53,057 nt of DNA from Nitrospina sp. UBA6727. Its GTDB lineage: Bacteria > Nitrospinota > Nitrospinia > Nitrospinales > VA-1. The stretch spans positions 19,171-72,227 of the forward strand of contig DKID01000009.1 in the NCBI GenBank assembly GCA_002454045.1, written 5' to 3'. The notes beneath the pieces are model-generated. The model did no database searches and was not told the DNA's origin. It saw only the letters and a program-made list of their open reading frames with translations. Shown one piece after another: positions 48,949 through 53,057 of the stretch. The position numbers and the translations under genes are program-made. The first letter of the stretch is position 1; the number at the start of each line of letters is the position of its first letter.

Positions 48949-49290
48949 GTGAAAAAACTGGCACCCATCAAACCGAGTGAAATTTTACTGAAAGAATTTA
49001 TTATACCTCTTGATTTAAACCAAAATCAGTTAGCGGATGAACTTTCGGTGCCGCGAAACCGTATTACAAAAATTGTAGAAGGGACGCAGGAAATAACAGC
49101 AGACACAGCTCTGCGCCTTTCGCGTTATTTTGGTACTACTCCCGAATTCTGGTTGAATGCCCAAGCACATTATAATCTGGAGCTAGCTAAGGACTCTATT
49201 GGAGAGGCCATAAAAAAGAAGGTCAAAAAACGCGAAAAAAACGTGGAAGCCAAAGCAACAAAAACTCTGGCGACACAGCCTACCCCGTAG
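48949..49290 (+). CDS. higA: HigA-like antitoxin (XRE family)
   Basis: A 113-residue helix-turn-helix antitoxin. The HigA start LAPIKPSEILLKEFIIPLDLNQNQLADELSVPRNRITKI is recognisable (key parts PSEILLKEF and LADELSVPRNRI), followed by TALRLSRYFGTTPEFWLNAQ. The GTG at 48949 follows AAGGAG. The C-terminal tail is Lys-rich and may contact the toxin or be variable. It would neutralise HigB and repress the shared promoter through the palindrome at 48588-48608. Confidence 0.9.
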   Translation: MKKLAPIKPSEILLKEFIIPLDLNQNQLADELSVPRNRITKIVEGTQEITADTALRLSRYFGTTPEFWLNAQAHYNLELAKDSIGEAIKKKVKKREKNVEAKATKTLATQPTP

Positions 49291-49420
49291 CAAGATTTAC
49301 TTTTTTAGCCTAGACAACAAAAGTTATTGCCACTGAACCCGGCGGCGCGATGACAACGGTCGCACGGCGGCGAACCATCCCGCCGACACTGCGCGCGGCT
49401 TGCGGGATTTTTCATAAAGA

Positions 49421-49450
49421 TTGGCAAACCAAATCGTTTCTGTGTATAAG
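49421..49450 (+). promoter_or_regulatory. promoter of the small membrane protein gene at 49508
   Basis: TTGGCA (49421-49426) and TATAAG (49445-49450) are 18 bases apart, about 57 bases before the start codon. The gap from 49291 contains a GC-rich repeat-like block near 49335-49395 and no gene. Confidence 0.5.
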
Positions 49451-49507
49451 AAGCAAGCGCGGAAAAAACGCGATTGTAGCGCTTTCAGTTTTGACGAGAG
49501 CATCAAG

Positions 49508-49849
49508 ATGAACACGCCGAAAAATATAATCATAGGACTGCTACTGGCGTTGGTTTTCATTCAACACGCGCTTTCCACGCTAGCCTTCTCTAAGATCAGC
49601 ATCCCAGACCCAAACGTCTTCCTCGTCCTGAACACCATCGAAGTCATCGTTCTGTTTACGGCGGGCAAAATGTTATTCAGCGCGAATAAACTCGGCGCCG
49701 TCATCGTCGTCGGCATCGCGGTGGTTGTGATGGTGGCAACGATACTTGAAAACTTTTCGTCCACGCTCGGTGAACAAATATGGATATTCGTTTCGTCATT
49801 GATCGTGTTTGACTTGGCATTGTCCGCCGCGTTTTTGGCGAAGAAGTAA
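49508..49849 (+). CDS. small four-helix membrane protein, unknown
   Basis: A 113-residue hypothetical protein with four predicted membrane helices (starting NIIIGLLLALVFIQHAL, VFLVLNTIEVIVLFTAG, AVIVVGIAVVVMVATIL and WIFVSSLIVFDLALSA) and a short basic C-terminus. There are no catalytic motifs. The ATG at 49508 fits the promoter above. No family recognised. Confidence 0.55.
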   Translation: MNTPKNIIIGLLLALVFIQHALSTLAFSKISIPDPNVFLVLNTIEVIVLFTAGKMLFSANKLGAVIVVGIAVVVMVATILENFSSTLGEQIWIFVSSLIVFDLALSAAFLAKK

Positions 49850-49864
49850 GGCAGCAAAGCGGCG

Positions 49865-49905
49865 CGCGTCATCGTCGCCAACGGCGGTGACGGCGGCGGC
49901 GAATT
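49865..49905. repeat. GC-rich intergenic repeat block
   Basis: CGTCATCGTCGCC (minus strand GGCGACGATGACG) is followed by ACGGCGGTGACGGCGGCGG. It lies immediately before the pntA promoter and shares the GATGACG and GACGGCGG units with other blocks. Confidence 0.5.
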
Positions 49906-49931
49906 AACGAGCGTCCGACCCATCCTATAAT
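49904..49931 (+). promoter_or_regulatory. pntA promoter
   Basis: TTAACG (49904-49909) and a perfect TATAAT (49926-49931) are 16 bases apart. Transcription would start near 49938, only about nine bases before the pntA ATG, so the mRNA would be nearly leaderless, with only GAAGAG as ribosome site. Confidence 0.6.
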
Positions 49932-49946
49932 TAAAAGAAGAGCGCG

Positions 49947-51500
49947 ATGAAAATTGGCGTCCCAAAAGAAATTCACGCCGGCGAAAAACGCGTCGCCGCC
50001 ACGCCAGATGTCGCGAAGCAACTTATCAAACTAGGCTTCGCCGTGGCGATAGAAACCGACGCCGGTGCCGCCGCCCACTATTCGGACGCCGCCTACGTGG
50101 AAGCGGGCGCGACGGTCGTCAAAAACGCCGCCGAGATATGGGCGGAGAGCGACATCATCTTAAAAGTCCGCGCCCCAGAGTTGCACCCGGTCACGAAAAA
50201 AGAAGAAGTAGATTTGCTGCACGAAAACCAAATACTAATCACCTTTCTTTGGCCCGCGCAAAATCCGGACCTGCTCCAAAAACTGGCGCAGAAAAAAGTC
50301 ACGGCGTTGTCGATGGACAGCATCCCGCGCATTTCCCGCGCGCAAAAAATGGACGCGCTAAGTTCGATGGCGAACATCGCCGGTTACCGCGCAGTCGTCG
50401 AAGCCGCCCAACATTTCGGCAGATTCTTCACCGGACAAATCACGGCGGCGGGCAAGATTCCCCCCGCGAAAGTAATGGTCATCGGCGCCGGCGTCGCCGG
50501 ACTTTCCGCCATCGGCGCCGCGAAAAGTATGGGCGCCATCGTGCGCGCGTTCGACACCCGCGCGGAAGTGAAAGAGCAAGTCGAGAGCATGGACGCAGAG
50601 TTTCTGGAACTCGACTTCGCGGAAGAAGGCTCGGGCGGCGGCGGATACGCGAAGACGATGAGCAAGGAATTCATCGCCGCGGAAATGGCTCTCTTCGCGG
50701 AGCAAGCGAAGGAAGTGGACATCATCATCACCACCGCGTTGATTCCCGGCAAGCCGGCGCCGGAATTGATTTTAGAAGAAATGGTCGCGTCGATGAAAGA
50801 CGGCAGCGTGATCGTCGACCTCGCCGGGGAACAAGGCGGCAACTGCAAACTGACCAAGGCGGGAGAAGTGACGCAAGCCCACGGCGTTTCGATCATCGGC
50901 TACACCGACTTGCCGAGCCGTTTGGCGGCGCAGTCCAGTCAACTATACGGAACAAACTTGCGCCATCTTTTGACCGACATGTGTCCGAAAAAAGACGGCA
51001 ACGTCGTCGTCGATTTTGACGACGAAGTAGTGCGCGGCGCGACGGTTACCAAAGGCGGGGAAATCACTTGGCCACCGCCGGCACCGAAACTTTCGGCAGC
51101 GCCTCCCAAACCGGCGGCACCGGAAAAACCGCCCGCATCGCCGGAGAAAAAAACGCCGTCGTGGGCGGGACCCGTCATCGCCTTCGTGGTCGGCGCCGCC
51201 GCGTTGTTGGGACTCGGCGCCGTTGCGCCGGCGTCATTCATGGCGCACTTCACGGTGTTCGTCCTGGCGTGCTTCATCGGCTACATGGTGATTTGGAACG
51301 TGACGGCGGCGTTGCACACTCCGTTGATGAGCGTGACCAACGCCATCAGCAGCATCATTATCCTCGGCGCCATTTTGCAAATAAGTTCCAGCGAAACGGT
51401 GATCGTTTGGGTAACCGGATTTGCGGTGCTGATAACATCCATCAACATCGCCGGCGGGTTTGCGGTAACGCGCCGCATGCTTGAAATGTTTCGCAAGTAG
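49947..51500 (+). CDS. pntA: proton-translocating NAD(P)+ transhydrogenase subunit alpha
   Basis: A 517-residue alpha subunit of the membrane transhydrogenase that moves hydride between NADH and NADP+ coupled to proton flow. The NAD(H)-binding domain I is visible (GVPKEIHAGEKRVAATP, VMVIGAGVAGLSAIGAAKSMGAIVRAFDTR, SMDSIPRISRAQ-type mobile loop region, GYTDLPSRLAAQSS). A Pro/Ala-rich linker follows, then four membrane helices, as in the E. coli-type PntA. It is followed by pntB after eight bases. Confidence 0.95.
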   Translation: MKIGVPKEIHAGEKRVAATPDVAKQLIKLGFAVAIETDAGAAAHYSDAAYVEAGATVVKNAAEIWAESDIILKVRAPELHPVTKKEEVDLLHENQILITFLWPAQNPDLLQKLAQKKVTALSMDSIPRISRAQKMDALSSMANIAGYRAVVEAAQHFGRFFTGQITAAGKIPPAKVMVIGAGVAGLSAIGAAKSMGAIVRAFDTRAEVKEQVESMDAEFLELDFAEEGSGGGGYAKTMSKEFIAAEMALFAEQAKEVDIIITTALIPGKPAPELILEEMVASMKDGSVIVDLAGEQGGNCKLTKAGEVTQAHGVSIIGYTDLPSRLAAQSSQLYGTNLRHLLTDMCPKKDGNVVVDFDDEVVRGATVTKGGEITWPPPAPKLSAAPPKPAAPEKPPASPEKKTPSWAGPVIAFVVGAAALLGLGAVAPASFMAHFTVFVLACFIGYMVIWNVTAALHTPLMSVTNAISSIIILGAILQISSSETVIVWVTGFAVLITSINIAGGFAVTRRMLEMFRK

Positions 51501-51508
51501 AGGACGCA

Positions 51509-52912
51509 ATGAGCGAAGGCATCGTAACCGCCGCTTACATCAGCGCAACCATCCTTTTCATTTTGGCGTTGGGCGGATTGAGTAGCCCGGAAACCGCGAA
51601 GCGCGGCAACCTGTACGGAATTTCCGGCATGGCGCTCGCCCTGCTCGCCACGGTCGCCGGGGTGACGGCGAACTTGGAAATCCTTTTCGTCGGATTGCTG
51701 GCAGGCGGAAGCATCGGCTTAGTTTTGGCGAAGCGCGTGCAAATGACCGAGATGCCCGAACTCGTCGCCATCCTGCACAGCCTCGTCGGGCTCGCCGCCG
51801 TCTTGGTCGGGTTCGCCAATTTTATGGACCCGGCGCGGTTGCAACATTATATCGGCGTCGAGTTGACGATTCACGACGTGGAAACTTATTTCGGAATCCT
51901 CATCGGCGCCGTCACCTTTTCCGGCTCCGTCATCGCGTTCGGAAAACTCAGCGGGAAAATCACCAGCAAAGCCATGTTGTTGCCAGCGCGACATTGGATC
52001 AACCTAAGTTTGCTGATCGGTTCGGTCTGGTTATGCAAGTCGTTCGTCGAGCAATCGACCAGCGGCGGCGGGGTCATACCGCTGTTCATCATGACGGGAA
52101 TCGCCTTGCTGTTCGGGGTTCACATGGTCATGGCCATCGGCGGCGCCGACATGCCCGTCGTGATATCCATGCTCAACAGTTATTCCGGCTGGGCGGCCGC
52201 GGCCACCGGTTTCATGCTCAGCAACGATTTGCTCATCGTCACCGGCGCATTAGTCGGCAGCAGCGGCGCCATCCTAAGTTACATCATGTGCCGCGCGATG
52301 AACCGCAAGTTTCTGTCGGTCATCGCCGGAGGTTTCGGCACGAAGTCCAGCGGCGGTTCTTCCTCCGCGGAAGAAAGCGGGCAAGGCGAAGTGGTCGAGG
52401 TGGAAGCCGCCGAAGTCGCCAGCCTGTTGGTCGAAGCGAAAGAAGTGATGATCATTCCCGGTTACGGCATGGCGGTGGCGCAAGCCCAGCACATCGTGTG
52501 CGAGATCACCAAAACGTTGCGCGCCAAAAAAGTGAACGTGCGGTTCGGCATTCATCCCGTCGCCGGGCGCATGCCGGGGCACATGAATGTTTTGCTCGCG
52601 GAAGCCAGAGTTCCCTACGACATCGTTTACGAGATGGATGAAATCAACGCCGACTTTCCCGCCGTGGATGTTGCGGTCGTCATCGGCGCCAACGACATCG
52701 TCAACCCCTCGGCGCAAACCGACCCGGACAGTCCGATCGCCGGGATGCCCGTGTTGGAATGTTGGAAAGCCACGACCACCATCGTGTTGAAACGCAGCAT
52801 GGCCACGGGTTATGCGGGAGTGCAGAACCCATTATTCTTCAAAGAAAACACCCGCATGTTATTCGGCGATGCCAAGTCCAGCCTAGACATCGTCTCCAAA
52901 AACCTCGGATGA
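51509..52912 (+). CDS. pntB: proton-translocating NAD(P)+ transhydrogenase subunit beta
   Basis: A 467-residue beta subunit. The N-terminal part has about nine membrane helices, including GADMPVVISMLNSYSGWAAAATGF. The NADP(H)-binding domain III follows a Ser/Glu-rich linker, with PGYGMAVAQAQ, RFGIHPVAGRMPGHMNVLLAEA and the later VDVAVVIGANDIVNPSAQ and KRSMATGYAGVQNPLFF. Together with pntA it forms the complete enzyme. The GAGGA ribosome site is well placed. Confidence 0.95.
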   Translation: MSEGIVTAAYISATILFILALGGLSSPETAKRGNLYGISGMALALLATVAGVTANLEILFVGLLAGGSIGLVLAKRVQMTEMPELVAILHSLVGLAAVLVGFANFMDPARLQHYIGVELTIHDVETYFGILIGAVTFSGSVIAFGKLSGKITSKAMLLPARHWINLSLLIGSVWLCKSFVEQSTSGGGVIPLFIMTGIALLFGVHMVMAIGGADMPVVISMLNSYSGWAAAATGFMLSNDLLIVTGALVGSSGAILSYIMCRAMNRKFLSVIAGGFGTKSSGGSSSAEESGQGEVVEVEAAEVASLLVEAKEVMIIPGYGMAVAQAQHIVCEITKTLRAKKVNVRFGIHPVAGRMPGHMNVLLAEARVPYDIVYEMDEINADFPAVDVAVVIGANDIVNPSAQTDPDSPIAGMPVLECWKATTTIVLKRSMATGYAGVQNPLFFKENTRMLFGDAKSSLDIVSKNLG

Positions 52913-52960
52913 TCGACGGCTTCCCGCCGCCGTGGCGTTGGTTCAACAAGGAAATCAAAA

Positions 52961-53057
52961 ATGAAATCGAACATAAAAAGCCGCACGATTTTTTTGGGCG
53001 ATAACTTGGATTTTCTGCGCGGGATTAATTCCGAGTGCGTGGATTTGATTTACGCCG
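52961..53057 (+). CDS. DNA methyltransferase, N-terminus only (runs off window)
   Basis: The first 32 codons of a gene cut by the right edge of the window. The start ATG at 52961 follows AAGGAAA by nine bases. The peptide IFLGDNLDFLRGINSECVDLIYA is the start of a beta-class amino-methyltransferase, in which LGDNxxxL is the conserved N-terminal block and DLIYADPPY/F (motif IV) comes next. A stand-alone methylase or a restriction-modification gene are both possible. It starts 48 bases after pntB. Confidence 0.65.
   Translation, partial: MKSNIKSRTIFLGDNLDFLRGINSECVDLIYA

Overview
The window looks like chromosomal DNA of a Gram-negative bacterium. It carries outer-membrane biogenesis (LolA, RseP), biotin, queuosine and shikimate synthesis, iron-sulfur assembly and a proton-translocating transhydrogenase. 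The order rseP-proS-rimP-nusA-infB-ylxP-rbfA-truB-rpsO-pnp, the gene types and the frequent TTG starts suggest a deltaproteobacterial-grade or Nitrospinota-like lineage. That placement is inference only. No rRNA, tRNA, CRISPR array, integrase or transposase is visible.

Layout: (1) 1-5.8 kb: MBL hydrolase (cut by the window edge), S1/P1 nuclease, PlsC-like acyltransferase, a peroxiredoxin-like protein without its catalytic Cys, then an Fe-S group: monothiol glutaredoxin + BolA, IscA-type carrier, and a YgfZ-TPR fusion. (2) 5.8-19.2 kb: purN-lolA-rseP-proS, then the rimP-to-pnp translation/RNA operon, closed by an intrinsic terminator. In this operon truB is broken by one extra C in a C7 run and rpsO has a long leader hairpin. 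(3) 19.2-24.6 kb: a divergent radical SAM protein, then a two-gene ParB-like cassette bounded by 15-bp direct repeats. The cassette separates an unknown gene plus a four-cluster ferredoxin from their apparent promoter. (4) 24.7-31 kb: aspS, a candidate ~100-nt small RNA with its own terminator, larE, a DUF2059 protein, a Kef-type antiporter and a QueD homologue with Tyr in place of the catalytic Cys. (5) 31-44.6 kb: thiO-bioA-queD, map-era, hemW-mazG, a glycosyltransferase, an SH3 protein, bioB, a YyaL/SSP411-like protein and aroA. (6) 44.7-53 kb: small membrane proteins, an FGE-fold protein, a long tandem ThyX-like protein, a HigBA toxin-antitoxin pair with its operator, pntAB and the first codons of a DNA methyltransferase.

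Many intergenic spaces after about 40 kb hold short GC-rich blocks built around GATGACGGCG on either strand. One such block appears to lie inside the N-terminus of the FGE-fold gene. The best candidates for something undescribed are the ParB-like cassette, the tandem ThyX protein, the unknown gene plus extended ferredoxin, the small RNA before larE, and the repeat family.
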